A stretch of 64,000 nucleotides of DNA from Verrucomicrobia bacterium LW23 (GCA_003054695.1 QAZA01000045.1:755956-819955); one strand, 5' to 3'; counted from the stretch's first letter, positions 28,101 through 36,954 are shown. Numbers and translations: made by a program. The notes: generated from the letters alone by a model not told the origin.

Positions 28101-28256
28101 GTGGACAAAGTCGACAGCGCGGCGCAGGCTGCCCGTCAGCAACTCCTGCTCGATACTCTGGGCGCGGTGCAGCATAACCCACCCGATACCGACGGCCTGC
28201 AACAGAAGGAGCGCGCCCATGGCCGCCACAATGGTGGAAAAGAGGCCTCGCTTCAT
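25164..28256 (-). CDS. membrane sensor with CHASE4-like region and five PAS domains, no output domain
   Basis: 1030 residues. TM1 (about 5-28) and TM2 (about 265-290) bracket an exported sensory region that reads like CHASE4 (RGYAAWTEMQEFL, then LLFVVSDSSGKVFG). After TM2 come successive PAS/PAC units at about 300-420, 430-555, a coiled coil (565-610, DEQERKVDERTAQLKAANVE), 612-735, 740-870 and 875-1000; the third has the PAS_3 signature ALWDWDVTGGRFYFSARW and the PAC motif WRWILGRGRV. The protein then simply ends in a Pro-rich tail. There is no histidine kinase, GGDEF, EAL, methyl-accepting or HTH domain, although such arrays normally end in one. A mutational loss or a free-standing sensor are both possible. 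Confidence 0.85.
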   Translation of the reverse strand: MKRGLFSTIVAAMGALLLLQAVGIGWVMLHRAQSIEQELLTGSLRRAVDFVHVKEEEMRVKIRGYAAWTEMQEFLVNYRADFEEEISPSAEKVHLLFVVSDSSGKVFGKLYDSATNTTRPAPESIYLPLIKNPALTRFRSFSESIGGIIVTPEGAMLLMVQQVVQSDGSGPRTGVMYLGRYIDDTLAGEVSAIVRRDVRMWPTTSKDIPPLGRHAISTYAARILCIESPWFGNKLLGYEFMPSIDKRDEGVVIEVSYDRDVWWLAIQTSAAVGAFSLAIFALGTAVAWRICRRLDETEHRHEVLAHDISLGYWQVESTGASASHPWGPDSIRISAVNPAYCQMVGLKSEQVIGRNPHDLITSISRGNLEEWLREVTERGTSRVTMYHKPAKGPVVHLSATGRMLPESVPGGGRIAILFDDMTEQERMAAALRASTSRYSGILGATMDAMMIVNATGSVAEFNAAAEKILGDTREDTLGQDFIGKFIARDKQDDALAAFRRALSASETAGGGERIETTAVRMEAHNTPREFPCELEMSRLQLENELLCVVHLRDITTRVAANSEIRRLNDEQERKVDERTAQLKAANVELEQEVEERRRATDALRRSEERLQFALESTEDALWDWDVTGGRFYFSARWFRMLGYEPGELPSRHDTWKTVCHPDDWGPMQRRIEDHFAQRTASFEFEHRLRTKAGNWRWILGRGRVMKRDPLGQPMRMVGTNLDVTLRRDAEQKVRDSERKYRILLGNINAGVALLDAEGNVREVNQIWLDRRGVSLDAALGNSLAATFATASPEATGTPPPAELLTAMLAKTRAEGEAMFPWSERGVPENKPDAPATTAAAPEILCEVHLSMVELDGQTLFHAVSYDITRRIRDAALIHENEVRFNVVGRHTGLLVYDYTVGVDAVAWSGAFAAVTGWSEVNFRNTSAERWLSLVHPADRAGFLKRRERSCRSGHPFIVLYRLQHRAGHYNLVEDHGIVMRSDGTGNARILGFIKPLPGMSTAGPSPDPLDAPPATEPPAPQSLKPHQPLT

Positions 28257-28320
28257 ATCGGGTTGGCAGAGGTGGGGCCGGCCCGTGAGGGGCGGTCATG
28301 TACCCGGGCCGGGCGCGGGG

Positions 28321-29541
28321 CTATTGCTCCACGCGCAACACGCGTACGCGTGTCTGGCGGTCGGAGCCGGGCTTTTTGCGGCGCCCGGCGCTGGAGCTTT
28401 CGCCATCGCTGGAGGTTGCCTGCGGCGAAGGCTTGGCCTTGACGATGGCCGGCTTGCCCTCTATCGCCACCAGCGCGGCCACGCACTTTTGGCGAAACTC
28501 GGCGTCCTGTGCGGACATGCGGATCAAGTCGCGCAGGCGCGCGCTCGCGCCCACGTTGGCAATGCGCCCCACGGCGGCCACAGCCTCCTGCTTCAGGTCG
28601 CGATCGCTGCCCACGTCCGTGCGGCGTCCCTGCCCGGGCGGCGCGTCCAGAATCTCCAGAATGGCCGGCAGCGCCTCCACGGACTTCCACGCGCCAAGGG
28701 TGCGCAGCACCTGAATGCGCACGCCGTGGCGCTCATGCACGTCCAGCAGCGGCGTCAGTTTGGAGGTTAGCGTGGCGTTGCCCAGGGTGCGCAGGCGCAC
28801 CACGGCGTACACGCGCTCGGTGGGATCCTGGCTTTTAAGCAGCGCTACAAGGCCCGGCACCGCGGGGTCCGGCCCGTGCACGGCGTGGCCGTCGTGGCTG
28901 CTGGCGGTGTGGCCCGGCTTGTCGTCCGTGCCCGTTTCGTTTTCGGCGATGGGAGGCACGCCGCCCTCGTACAGGGGCACCAGGCGCAGACGCGGCTCAA
29001 TCTCCGTAAGCTGCGCCACGATGGAGGCGCCGCCGTCGGACCACCAGATGCGGTGCAGGCGCGTGCCCTGCTCCATCACATTGGGGCCGGAGAGGAAAAA
29101 GATGACGCGCCCCTCGCGAAACAGCACGCCCGTGGGCTTGCCGGCCACTTTTCCGCGCACGCTGCAGTCGTCGCCCATGCTGGCCGCCTCGGGCGGCAGC
29201 TCGCCGGGAAGCTCCGGCACGGCGATCGACTCTTTCATCGCGGCAAACTTGGCGGCGGACTCGCGGCCGTTGGCGAGGATGTGAATCTCCACGTGGAAGA
29301 TCTGCCCCTCCTTGCTGCCAAAGTAGAAGAAATAGGCGCGCCCCTTGTAAGCGGCATCGCGCAGCGGCAGCTTGCTGGCCTCGCGCAAAAACTCCGGCAC
29401 CGGGTAGCGGCCGGGCAGGTTTACCTCCCACTGCGCGCGGGCGGTGCCTGCCAGGGCGAGCAGCATGGCGGCAAGCAGCAGCAGGGTGGTGCGGATGGGG
29501 TGGATGGGGCTGATCCAGTGTCGGGAAAGGCGTGCAGTCAT
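28321..29541 (-). CDS. exported HEAT-repeat protein
   Basis: 406 residues, signal peptide at about 8-35 (IRTTLLLLAAMLLALAGTARAQ). The first 200 residues form an alpha/beta region without a family I know (KGRAYFFYFGSKEGQIFHVEIHI). Residues about 225-385 contain alpha-solenoid pairs of HEAT type: LKSQDPTERVYAVVRLRTLG, LLDVHERHGVRIQVLRTLGAW and LKQEAVAAVGRIANVGASARLRDLI. It ends in a basic tail KKPGSDRQTRVRVLRVEQ. A periplasmic interaction or scaffold role is likely. It is 64 bases downstream of the PAS sensor start, so not in its operon despite the same strand. Start 29541 set by the signal peptide. Confidence 0.75.
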   Translation of the reverse strand: MTARLSRHWISPIHPIRTTLLLLAAMLLALAGTARAQWEVNLPGRYPVPEFLREASKLPLRDAAYKGRAYFFYFGSKEGQIFHVEIHILANGRESAAKFAAMKESIAVPELPGELPPEAASMGDDCSVRGKVAGKPTGVLFREGRVIFFLSGPNVMEQGTRLHRIWWSDGGASIVAQLTEIEPRLRLVPLYEGGVPPIAENETGTDDKPGHTASSHDGHAVHGPDPAVPGLVALLKSQDPTERVYAVVRLRTLGNATLTSKLTPLLDVHERHGVRIQVLRTLGAWKSVEALPAILEILDAPPGQGRRTDVGSDRDLKQEAVAAVGRIANVGASARLRDLIRMSAQDAEFRQKCVAALVAIEGKPAIVKAKPSPQATSSDGESSSAGRRKKPGSDRQTRVRVLRVEQ

Positions 29542-29931
29542 CGCTAAATCAGGGTCAAGGCGGCGGTAGAGGGAGGGAAGGAAAGGCCGTGCGGATGGCG
29601 CCGGCAGGCCGCGAGTGGCCGCGGGTATTGCGATGGATGACACGTTTTTCCAGGTAAATCGTGCATGAATCGTCGGCGATGAAAAGCCTTTCTGTTACGC
29701 GACCGCTGCCTTTGTATGCCAAACCCACGGCCAAGCGCAAGCGGCGCCTGCCGCAAAATGGCGGTTCCCCCACTTATCCCCCCCTTTGCATCCGTTTGCG
29801 TCCTTTGCGTAAGTCAGCACTATAGCGGTTTCAGCAAAAGTACAATCAGATGAGAGCCACAGGCCAATATTCGTTCGCGGCCCCGGCGCTTCGGAGCATT
29901 TGGCGTTGCGTGCACCTTTACTGAAGACGCT
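29542..29931. other. 390-base gap with a single repeat half
   Basis: Between two minus-strand genes. About 29782-29815 it contains the string CCTTTGCATCCGTTTGCGTCCTTTGCGT, shown here only in parts: CCGTTTGCGTCCTTTGCGT resembles one arm of the CCCTTCGCG-type palindrome, without a partner arm. Nothing else recognised; probably holds the promoter of the HEAT-repeat gene. Confidence 0.4.
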
Positions 29932-30906
29932 CTATGCCCGGCCCAGCGCCTTTAGCAGGGTGCGGCGCATGATGTCGAGCGGGGGTGTCTGGCCTGTCCA
30001 GATGGCGAAGCTGGCGGCCCCCTGGTGGAGGAGCATGCTGAGGCCGTTGGCGGTGCGGCAGCCGGCGCTGCGGGCCTCCTGAAGCAGGCGGGTGGGGTCG
30101 GGCTTGTAGATGGTGTCGTAAACGAGTAGGTGCGGTTGCAGCACGCGGGCGGGGAGGACGGGGGCGTCCCAGGCTTTAAGGCCTACGGAGGTGGCGTTGA
30201 CGATGAGGTCGACCTGGTTGATCTCCTCGGCGATGCGCGCCTCCTCCCACGGCAGGGCAACCAGGCGGTCGCTCGGGCCCATCAGCGAGGTGCGCTCGAA
30301 CGCGGGCTGCAGGTAGTCGGCCAGCTCCACCACGCGCTCGTGCGTGCGGTTGACGAGGATGAGGCGCTCGCAGCGCTCCATGGCGGCCTGGATGGCCAGG
30401 GCGCGACCGGCGCCGCCGGCGCCCAGGATCATGATGCGCAGGTCCCGCACGTCGGCCTGAAACTCCTCGCGAATGGCTTTGACCCAGCCTTCCCCGTCGG
30501 TGTTGAAGCCGATGAGGCGGCCGTTGTCGTTCAGCACGGTGTTGACGCCCTGCAACTTGCGCGCGCTGTCGGTCAGCTCGTCCACTGCGTCGCGCATGGA
30601 GCCTTTGTGGGGAAGCGTGACGTTCCAACCGGTAAGGCCGGCGTTCTTCAGCCCGGCTACCGCCTCGGCAAAGCGCTCGGGGGGAATCTCCACGCGCACG
30701 TAGCGGGCAGATATCTTCAGCGCGTCAAACGCCGCCTGCTGAAAACCGGGGGAGAGGGAGTGGCGCACGGGCCAGCCCAGCACCGCAAACCGCTGGGCCG
30801 CCTTGCCGCCGCCCGCAGCGGGAAGGGAGGCAAGCTCGGCGAGCTCGTCCACGGTGTAAACCTCGCGCGGGGCGCCCAGAAAGTCGGCCGGTGCTGTGTC
30901 GGACAT
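29932..30906 (-). CDS. aroE: shikimate dehydrogenase
   Basis: NADPH-dependent reduction of 3-dehydroshikimate to shikimate in aromatic amino-acid synthesis. 324 residues; the core begins near residue 42 with VLGWPVRHSLSPGFQQAAF (the HSxSP substrate site), then NVTLPHKGSM with the catalytic Lys, and GFNTDGEGW with the substrate Asp. The Rossmann NADP site is ILGAGGAGRALAIQA, then LVNRTHERV, and LHQGAASFAIWTG near the end carries the conserved Gln. A 40-residue N-terminal extension is unusual but lacks an export signal. Start 30906 fits the preceding pyrimidine-rich leader; the upstream ATG at 31038 would add Arg-rich sequence. No other aro gene is nearby. Confidence 0.93.
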   Translation of the reverse strand: MSDTAPADFLGAPREVYTVDELAELASLPAAGGGKAAQRFAVLGWPVRHSLSPGFQQAAFDALKISARYVRVEIPPERFAEAVAGLKNAGLTGWNVTLPHKGSMRDAVDELTDSARKLQGVNTVLNDNGRLIGFNTDGEGWVKAIREEFQADVRDLRIMILGAGGAGRALAIQAAMERCERLILVNRTHERVVELADYLQPAFERTSLMGPSDRLVALPWEEARIAEEINQVDLIVNATSVGLKAWDAPVLPARVLQPHLLVYDTIYKPDPTRLLQEARSAGCRTANGLSMLLHQGAASFAIWTGQTPPLDIMRRTLLKALGRA

Positions 30907-31041
30907 GTTGGAGAGAGAACGTGTTGCGGATAAAGGGGATGCGTGGTGTGGAACCGGCCCGGCGCGGCGCCGAACGGGGCCACGCGTGCGCGGGTTCACC
31001 CCCGTATGTACATGTACACCGCGGCGGCCTCGGTACAAAGG

Positions 31042-31878
31042 CTAAAACTCTTCGGATTCCTCATTGCTGCTGGGCTTGCGGGTGCCGCCGCCATTGCTGC
31101 GGCTGTCTCCGCCTCCGCGCTTCTCCATATACGTCCGTTGAAACTCGTCTTTCATTTGCGCCCAGGCCTTTTGAAAGGCGGGATCGTTGGCGGGGCTGAA
31201 GACGGAGCCGAAAAAGCCGATGATCAGCATGATACGCACCAGCCAGGTCATGGCCACAATGTGCCAGGTTTTGCCGGGGTAAATGCACGCAAAGATGATG
31301 TCGCCGAACGGTACCAGGAGGATGACGAACATCCAGAGCATGCTCTCCTCCACCGCGGCAAGAACCAGCATGACCACACAGATAAGGCTGATGACCACGG
31401 CGATAAGCAACAGGATCATCCACGCCCAGGGCCACATGTAGCATACGCCGAAAGAGGCGCAACTGAGGAGGAACACAGCCACCAGCACCCAGGCCATCAC
31501 CTCAAAGAAGTAAAGCCCTTCTTCGCCGCCGGCTTGCTGGCGAAACTCCGATACGGGCACGTCGGGCCCCGCGTAGGCGGAAACGGCCTCGGCTTCGGCG
31601 GCCTGGGTGCGTTGATCGGCCAGTTGCCTGTCCGCGGAGGCAAAGAGCGATCGCTTGTCGGTAACGGTGGTGGCGTTCGCGCCGAGCTGGCCGGCGATCT
31701 CTTTAAGCGAGCTGAGTTCAGGCACCGAGTTCAGGGGCGCCCAGTCTTCGGTTCCGTCGGGGCACACCATGGTGTCCGACACAATCTTTCCCTGGCGCAA
31801 CAACGTTGCCACGGCGGCGGCGGCATACGGGCCCTCCACAGAATTGCCGTCTGTAGAAATGTAATACTTAGCAGCCAT
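31042..31878 (-). CDS. GYF_2-domain membrane protein
   Basis: 278 residues. N-terminal GYF_2-like domain (1-50): KYYISTDGNSVEGPYAAAAV, then a helix and DGTEDWAPLNSV with the conserved W. A short linker (about 55-110) leads to several membrane helices (about 118-140, 145-170, 178-200 and 212-238). The tail (240-278) is polar and Gly/Ser-rich, ending EESEEF. It is the third GYF_2 protein in the window and has the most membrane helices. It begins 135 bases upstream of aroE on the same strand and may be co-transcribed with it. Function unknown. Confidence 0.8.
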   Translation of the reverse strand: MAAKYYISTDGNSVEGPYAAAAVATLLRQGKIVSDTMVCPDGTEDWAPLNSVPELSSLKEIAGQLGANATTVTDKRSLFASADRQLADQRTQAAEAEAVSAYAGPDVPVSEFRQQAGGEEGLYFFEVMAWVLVAVFLLSCASFGVCYMWPWAWMILLLIAVVISLICVVMLVLAAVEESMLWMFVILLVPFGDIIFACIYPGKTWHIVAMTWLVRIMLIIGFFGSVFSPANDPAFQKAWAQMKDEFQRTYMEKRGGGDSRSNGGGTRKPSSNEESEEF

Positions 31879-31944
31879 AGAGCAGGTTGAAGGATGCAGC
31901 GCAGTATAGTGACTGTGTGCAGGATGTGTAGCTTTTTCTACACG

Positions 31945-31972
31945 CGGCAAGTGTATTCCTGCCAACTTGCCG
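31945..31972. repeat. perfect 8-bp hairpin
   Basis: CGGCAAGT/ACTTGCCG with a 12-base loop, in the 150-base gap between the RND pump stop and the GYF_2 start (both minus strand). It could end the RND transcript's far side or act as a leader element; there is no T tract. Confidence 0.5.
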
Positions 31973-32028
31973 TCCCCGTGCCAAATGGGCGTACTTTCCT
32001 CCCGACAATACGGATGTGTGCCACCTGC

Positions 32029-35000
32029 TTAGTGCGCCGCGGCAGGCTTGGCGTCGGCCGGTACCGGCTTGGGAGAGGGCGGGGCGCCGTGGCCGCCGCC
32101 GGAGGAGGGAGGCGTTCCGCCCTCGCCGGTGCCCTTAGCCTTGTTTTTGGCGGTAAGGGCGCGCACCACCACGTAGAAGACGGGGGTGAGAAAGATACCG
32201 AAGATGGTAACGCCGAGCATGCCGCTGAACACCGCGATACCGAGCATGGAGCGCATCTCCGCGCCGGCGCCGGTGGCGCGCACCAGGGGCACAACGCCCA
32301 GGATGAACGCGAAGGAGGTCATGAGGATGGGGCGCAGACGCAGGCGGCATGCTTCCACGCACGCCTCCACGCGGTTCTTGCCTTTATCCTCCTCGGCCTT
32401 GGCAAACTCGACGATAAGGATGGCGTTTTTACACGCCAAACCTACAAGGACGACAAAGCCGATCTGCGTAAAGATGTTGTTGCTGGACCCCACAAAATGC
32501 ACGCCCGCAATGGCGCACAGCAAGCACATCGGCACAATCAGGATGACGGTGAGCGGCAGTGTCCAACTCTCATACTGCGCGGAGAGCACCAGGAAGACGA
32601 AGAGCACGCACAGGGGGAAGATGTAGAGCGATGTATTGCCCGCAAGTCGTTCCTGCAGCGCCAGTTCCGTCCATTCGTAGCTCATCCCCTGGGGCAGGCG
32701 CTGGCTGGCCACTTCTTCCATCGCGGCCAGGGCCTGGGCGGAGCTGTACTCGGGGCCGTTGGCGCCGTTGATGTCGGCGGCGGGGTAGAGGTTATAGCGC
32801 TGCACGCGGGCGGGGTCGGTGATCTCGCGGATGCTGAGCACAGCGCCCAGCGGCACCATGTCGCCCTTGGCGTTGGCCACTTTGAGGTTGCCGACATCCT
32901 CCGCGGTGCGACGGAACTTGGCGTCGGCCTGCGCGTTAACCTGGTAGCTGCGGCCCTGGTAGGTGAAGTCGTTAACGTAGAGCGAGCCCATGTAGATCTG
33001 CAGCGTGCTAAAGACGCTGGAGAGCGGTACGGCCAGCGTCTTGGCAGCAACGCGGTCGATATCGATGTAGAGCTGCGGCACGTTGGCGCTGAAGGTGCTG
33101 TAGACGAAGGCGATAACCTGCTGCGAGCGCGAGGCGGCCATCACGGCTTCCGTGCCGCCCTGCAACGTCTTGTAGCCCAGATTGTTGCGATCCTGCACCA
33201 TCATCTTGAAGCCGCCGGCCGAGCCCAGGCCGTCCACGGGCGGCGGGCCGACAACGGCGATCTGCGCCTCCAGCACGGTGCTGAACTTTTTGCGCAGTTC
33301 CATCGCGATGGCGTCGGCATGCAGGTGCTTGGCCTTGCGGTGCTCAAACTCGTCCAGAATGACGATGAGCGAGGCAATGTTGCTCTGGTTGGCGGAGGAG
33401 ACGAAGGAGTAGCCGGCAAGGTCCATCGTGTGGGCGACGCCGGGGGTGGAGCGGGCCATCTCGGAGAGCTTGCGCACGACTTTGTCGGAGCGCTCGATAG
33501 ACGCGGCGTCGGGAAGCTGCGCGTTGACAATGAGATAGCCCTTATCCTGCGGCGGGATAAAGCCCGTCGGCACAATCATGAAGCCGTAGTAGGTGAGGTA
33601 AAGCAGGCCCGCGTAGACCGCCAGTGCCACAACGGCGCCGCTGATGAAGATGCGCACAACTGCCACATACCAGGCCGTGCCGACATCAAACACCTTGTTA
33701 AAGCCGGCAAAGAACCAGCCTAGCACGAGGTTGATGAAGCGCGTAAAGATGTCCTGCTTGGCCTCCTTGGGCCGCAGCACAATGGCGGAGAGCGCGGGGG
33801 AAAGCGTGAGCGAGTTGAAGGCGGAGATGACCGTGGAGACCGCGATCGTCAGCGCGAACTGGCGGTAAAACTCGCCGGAGATGCCGGTGATGAAGGCTGT
33901 CGGGACGAACACCGCGCATAGCACAAGTGCCACGGCCACAACGGGTCCGGAGACCTCGTCCATGGCTTTGTACGACGCATCGCGCGGACTTAGCCCGTGC
34001 GCCATATGGTGCTCCACGTTCTCCACCACCACAATGGCGTCGTCGACGACGATACCGATGGCCAGCACCAGGCCGAAGAGCGACAAGTTGTTGAGGGAGA
34101 AGCCCATCATGGCCATGACGGCGAAGGTGCCGATGATCGACACGGGCACCGCGATGAGAGGGATGATAGTGGCGCGCCAGCTTTGGAGGAAGCACAGCAC
34201 CACAATCGTCACCAGCACAACGGCTTCGATCAGCGTGTGCTCCACGGCCACAATCGACTCTTTCACGAACATCGTGGTGTCGTAGTCGATCTTGTACTCA
34301 ATGCCCTTGGGGAAGTTTTTGGCCAGGCGCGCCATCTCATCGCGCACGCCCTGTGCGGTGGCGATGGCGTTGCTGCCCGGCAGCTGGAAGATGGCCATGG
34401 TGACGCAGGGCTTGCCATCACGGTAGCTGTTGACGGAGTAGTCCTTGGCGCCCAGCTCCATGCGGGCGATATCCCTCAGATAGGTAATCTTCCCGTCGTC
34501 GCCCGTTTTGACGACGATGGCGCCGAACTGCTCCTCCGTTACCAGGCGGCCCAGGGCGCTGAGGTTGTACTGGAACTGCTGGCCGGCGGGTACGGGCGGG
34601 GCGCCGACGGTACCGGCGGCCACCTGTACGTTTTGCTCCTTGATGGCGTTGGTGGCGTCCGACGCGGAGAGGTTGCGCGCAGCAAGCTTCTCCGGGTCCA
34701 GCCAAATACGCATGGAGTAATCGCGCGCGCCGAGGAAGCTGAGGTCACCCACGCCGGGCAGTCGCGCAAGGCTGTCCTTAAGCTGCAGCAGGGCGTAGTT
34801 GGAGAGGTAAATCTGGTCGAACGAGTTGTCGGGGGAGATCAGCTGGATGGCCAGCGTCAGGCTCGACGACTTCTTCTTGGTGGTGACGCCGATGTTGCGC
34901 ACGTCCTGCGGCAGCGTGGGCAGCGCCAGGGAGACGCGGTTTTGCACCAGCACCTGGGCGATGTCCAGGTCCGTACCGACCTTGAAGGTGACGGTGAGGG

Positions 35001-35271
35001 TCATGTTGCCGTCGGAGGTGCTCGACGACATCATGTACAGCATGTTTTCCACGCCGTTAACCTGCTGCTCAATAGGCGTGGCGACGGTCTCCGCCACGGT
35101 AGGCGCGGTGGCGCCGACGTAGGTGGCGGTAACGGAGACGGTGGGCGGCGCAATTTCGGGGTACTGCGCGACGGGCAGAGCCAGTAGTGCCAGGCCGCCG
35201 ACAATCGTAATGACGATGGACAGGACCGCCGCGAAGATCGGGCGGTCGATGAAGAAGTGGGAGATATTCAC
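32029..35271 (-). CDS. multidrug efflux RND transporter (AcrB/MexB-like, HAE1)
   Basis: 1080-residue inner-membrane proton/drug antiporter. It starts with the family-typical N-terminal helix MNISHFFIDRPIFAAVLSIV and PVAQYPEIAPPTVSV. The TM4 proton relay reads AIGIVVDDAIVVVENVEHHM with paired aspartates, and TM10 has VLVGLACKNAILIVEFA with the essential Lys. These place it with the AcrB/MexB branch rather than metal pumps. The C terminus carries a Gly/Pro-rich tail of about 40 residues. The gene lies 25 bases after the adaptor gene on the same strand, so the two form an operon; no TolC partner gene or TetR-type repressor is in the operon, so an outer-membrane factor encoded elsewhere must be used. 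Confidence 0.95.
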   Translation of the reverse strand: MNISHFFIDRPIFAAVLSIVITIVGGLALLALPVAQYPEIAPPTVSVTATYVGATAPTVAETVATPIEQQVNGVENMLYMMSSSTSDGNMTLTVTFKVGTDLDIAQVLVQNRVSLALPTLPQDVRNIGVTTKKKSSSLTLAIQLISPDNSFDQIYLSNYALLQLKDSLARLPGVGDLSFLGARDYSMRIWLDPEKLAARNLSASDATNAIKEQNVQVAAGTVGAPPVPAGQQFQYNLSALGRLVTEEQFGAIVVKTGDDGKITYLRDIARMELGAKDYSVNSYRDGKPCVTMAIFQLPGSNAIATAQGVRDEMARLAKNFPKGIEYKIDYDTTMFVKESIVAVEHTLIEAVVLVTIVVLCFLQSWRATIIPLIAVPVSIIGTFAVMAMMGFSLNNLSLFGLVLAIGIVVDDAIVVVENVEHHMAHGLSPRDASYKAMDEVSGPVVAVALVLCAVFVPTAFITGISGEFYRQFALTIAVSTVISAFNSLTLSPALSAIVLRPKEAKQDIFTRFINLVLGWFFAGFNKVFDVGTAWYVAVVRIFISGAVVALAVYAGLLYLTYYGFMIVPTGFIPPQDKGYLIVNAQLPDAASIERSDKVVRKLSEMARSTPGVAHTMDLAGYSFVSSANQSNIASLIVILDEFEHRKAKHLHADAIAMELRKKFSTVLEAQIAVVGPPPVDGLGSAGGFKMMVQDRNNLGYKTLQGGTEAVMAASRSQQVIAFVYSTFSANVPQLYIDIDRVAAKTLAVPLSSVFSTLQIYMGSLYVNDFTYQGRSYQVNAQADAKFRRTAEDVGNLKVANAKGDMVPLGAVLSIREITDPARVQRYNLYPAADINGANGPEYSSAQALAAMEEVASQRLPQGMSYEWTELALQERLAGNTSLYIFPLCVLFVFLVLSAQYESWTLPLTVILIVPMCLLCAIAGVHFVGSSNNIFTQIGFVVLVGLACKNAILIVEFAKAEEDKGKNRVEACVEACRLRLRPILMTSFAFILGVVPLVRATGAGAEMRSMLGIAVFSGMLGVTIFGIFLTPVFYVVVRALTAKNKAKGTGEGGTPPSSGGGHGAPPSPKPVPADAKPAAAH

Positions 35272-35296
35272 GCGCGCCGTGGTGTGGTGGTTGCAA

Positions 35297-36535
35297 TCAC
35301 TTGGCGGGGGCCGTGGGGGCGGCGTTAGTGGCGCCGGCGGATGCGGGGGCTTTCGGAGCGTCCTGGCCTTCGGCAGCCTTCTGCTTGGCGGCCTCCTGCG
35401 CCAGCGTCTCCGGCTTTACGGTAACGCCCGGGCGCACGCTCAGGATGCCGTCGACGATGATGTCGTCGTCAGGCGCAACGCCGCTTTTGATGACCCGGTA
35501 GCCGTCGGACGTCAGCTGGCCGAGGTCCAGCTTGTCCAGGATGTCCACCTTGTTGCCGGCGCGCAACACGTACAGGAAGGGCTTGCCCTGCATGCTGCCC
35601 AGGGCCCGCTCGGGCACCAGCAGCGCTTTGCCGGGCTTGCTCATGGGCACCAGCACGCGGGCAAAGTAGCCGGCCACAAAGATGCGGGATTTGTTATCCA
35701 GCACTGCGCGGATGGCGAAGTTGCCGGTGCCCGGGTCCAACTGGTTGCTCACGTAGTCAATCTTGGCCTCGTAGGGGTAATCCTTCTCGGTGGCCAGGCC
35801 CACGCGCACGGCGGTGCCGCTAGCGCGGTCGTTGCCGGTGGTGCGGTCCTCGTGGTTGGACTCGCGGTAGCGTTGGAGCGTGCGCTCGTCCACGTTAAAG
35901 GAGACGTAGATCGGATCGACCGGCACGATAGTGGTGAGGACGTCCGAAGTCGTCACCAGGTTGCCCAGGGTGATGTTAGCCTTGGCGGTAAGGCCGCCGA
36001 CGGGGGCGGTGACGGTGGTGTAGATGAGGTTGAGGTTCGCCGTCTCCACCAGCGCCTTGTTGGTGTCCTTGCTGGCTACGGCGCTGGCGTAGTTGGCGCT
36101 CTTGGTATCAAACTCCTGTGCGCTGATGACGTTTTGCTTAAAGAGCTCCTGCGCGCGGTCAAAATCCACCTTGGCCAGCTTTTCCTTGGATTCCGCCTCG
36201 GCCAGCTGCGCCTTTGCCTTGTCCAGGTCCGCCTTAAAGGGGCGCTGGTCGATGACAAAGAGCAGGTCGCCCGCCTTTACTTCCTGGCCTTCCTTGTAGG
36301 CTACCTTGTCCATGTAGCCGCTCACGCGGGCGCGGATCTGCACCGTGTCCCTGGCGGTGATGGTTCCCGTAAACTCCTGCGTATCCGTCACTTCGCGCTC
36401 AATGGGTTTGGTGATGGTGACGGTGGGCGGCGGAAGTTCCGCTTTCTTCTTGGGCTCGGAACAGCCGACAAGCAGCATGGCGGAGCTCAGGGTACTGACG
36501 AGGGCGAACAGGTGAAAGCTGGTGTAGGATTTCAT
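35297..36535 (-). CDS. RND periplasmic adaptor lipoprotein (AcrA/MexA-like)
   Basis: 412 residues. A lipobox LLVGC (Cys about residue 24) after a hydrophobic stretch makes it a lipoprotein of the AcrA type. Lipoyl half-motifs are at about 60-95 (TITARDTVQIRARVSGYMDK) and around 185 (TVTAPVGGLTAKANITLGNLV), flanking a long coiled hairpin (LDKAKAQLAEAESKEKLAKV). The barrel and membrane-proximal domains follow, then a low-complexity Ala/Pro tail. Start 36535 was chosen because the 36559 ATG adds only a polar stretch. A GAGG sits about 5 bases before the start, one of the few partial Shine-Dalgarno sequences here. First gene of the operon with the AcrB-like pump. Confidence 0.94.
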   Translation of the reverse strand: MKSYTSFHLFALVSTLSSAMLLVGCSEPKKKAELPPPTVTITKPIEREVTDTQEFTGTITARDTVQIRARVSGYMDKVAYKEGQEVKAGDLLFVIDQRPFKADLDKAKAQLAEAESKEKLAKVDFDRAQELFKQNVISAQEFDTKSANYASAVASKDTNKALVETANLNLIYTTVTAPVGGLTAKANITLGNLVTTSDVLTTIVPVDPIYVSFNVDERTLQRYRESNHEDRTTGNDRASGTAVRVGLATEKDYPYEAKIDYVSNQLDPGTGNFAIRAVLDNKSRIFVAGYFARVLVPMSKPGKALLVPERALGSMQGKPFLYVLRAGNKVDILDKLDLGQLTSDGYRVIKSGVAPDDDIIVDGILSVRPGVTVKPETLAQEAAKQKAAEGQDAPKAPASAGATNAAPTAPAK

Positions 36536-36954
36536 AGACCTCGCGGTGGGCGGGACCATCTCACTCTTTCAGAGGAGATGTGTCCACCAAAAAAATCCGG
36601 TTTCATGCACGCATATGAACGGACTACGAGCCTTTACCAGTCGGTGTGATCTCTGGAAACGGGCGTTTGAGCGAGCGTAAATAGTTGTGTACTGACTGAC
36701 CCTTGCCGGGGCGGCGCACGGGATTCTCCGAGCCATCATTGTACTGACCGCCTGGGAAGGCTGCCAACTCTTCGTGATGAGTAATCACAGCATTGATAAA
36801 GGACGAGGACCATGCCATGCTTTATCCACAGGCAGCGATTATCGCCTCCGCTACTCCTCTCCCTCTTCTTCTCCCTCTTCCATCTTCTTTCTCCACCCCC
36901 CTCGCTCCCGGTTCCTCCCGCATCCCTTATCCCTTTTGCTTATCCCTTTCGCTT
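36536..36954. other. 419-base divergent gap with a long pyrimidine-rich leader
   Basis: Divergent promoter region between the efflux adaptor and the heparinase-like gene. From about 36855 to the ATG at 36955 almost every base of the plus strand is C or T (CTCTCCCTCTTCTTCTCC and similar), with no Shine-Dalgarno sequence. No ORF with protein-like composition, RNA gene or long palindrome seen. Confidence 0.5.
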
